From Bacteriovoracaceae bacterium (GTDB lineage: Bacteria > Bdellovibrionota > Bacteriovoracia > Bacteriovoracales > Bacteriovoracaceae), in contig CANCFT010000032.1 in assembly GCA_947377285.1 (NCBI GenBank), positions 1-41,805 on the forward strand: a DNA stretch of 41,805 nucleotides, in the 5' to 3' direction. The notes beneath the pieces are model-generated. The model searched no databases, was not told the DNA's origin, and worked only from the letters and a program-made list of their open reading frames with translations. A program made the position numbers and the translations under genes. Of the stretch, positions 41,780 to 41,805 are shown one piece after another (positions within the stretch are counted from its first letter, which is position 1; every line of letters begins with the position of its first letter).

Positions 41780-41805
41780 ACTTATTGTTTAAATTTTATA
41801 ATATA

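Noticed and set aside
1..41805. CRISPR array, tRNA, rRNA or insertion sequence
   Set aside because: Looked for direct repeats with spacers, cloverleaf-type sequence and transposase motifs; none seen by eye.

Overview
The window is a very AT-rich, gene-dense stretch of bacterial chromosome. By its gene content it looks like a member of the Bdellovibrionota, probably Bacteriovoracales (Bacteriovorax, Peredibacter or Halobacteriovorax type). The grounds are many small secreted proteins, a lipoprotein trypsin-like protease, a secreted protein with repeated GRxL(S/T)-type motifs, MCPs with the [24 protein letters not shown] signature style, frequent TTG/GTG starts and a large mixed chemosensory locus. 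This placement is an inference from memory of families. No rRNA, tRNA, CRISPR array or insertion sequence was recognised.

Layout. 1-5.1 kb is an accessory, decaying region: a small HTH gene with an apparent one-base frameshift, coupled to a membrane-protein start; a 52-aa ORF overlapping a nucleotidyltransferase-GNAT fusion; a broken secreted-protein relic; a 705-aa secreted repeat protein; and two relics (CDP-alcohol phosphatidyltransferase-like and CBS domain) in a 0.8-kb gap. 5.1-12.1 kb carries exported and stress functions: a PQQ-type sugar dehydrogenase, a protein with a duplicated domain, an arrestin-like protein, a lipoprotein protease, an iron-type superoxide dismutase next to rubrerythrin, and a type IV prepilin-like gene with a tail-fibre-like motif, frameshifted inside its prepilin signal. 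12.1-18.8 kb has an SGNH hydrolase, a radical SAM enzyme whose SPASM domain is a separate ORF, an endonuclease/exonuclease/phosphatase protein, a DUF4399 protein, an exported phospholipase D and a GNAT. 18.8-25 kb has an MHS-type transporter with a clear terminator, a two-gene secreted operon, a MASE1-MCP gene split by a frameshift, and a cytochrome b561-like/YceI/four-helix membrane operon.

25-40.1 kb is a chemosensory island: degenerate receiver, CheY, CheR, a receiver-DHp protein without ATPase domain, CheA (Hpt, kinase, two CheW-like domains, receiver), CheW, CheB, an MshEN-like/Hpt protein, a degenerate HD-GYP-like protein, a soluble PAS receptor, a dCACHE receptor with two HAMP-like segments, a winged-helix protein and an Hpt-receiver protein. 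cheA-cheW-cheB-Hpt-HD run almost end to end and are probably one transcript. The island contains three Hpt domains, one DHp-like domain and several receivers, and no recognisable CheZ, CheC, CheX or CheD, which suggests a branched phosphorelay. The window closes with a methyltransferase, glyoxalase I and a secreted protein.

Recurring themes: three convergent gene pairs overlap by exactly four bases (shared TTAA stop), and three coding regions are interrupted by what look like single-base indels (near 284-289, 11111 and 22506), so either real decay, phase variation or assembly error must be considered.
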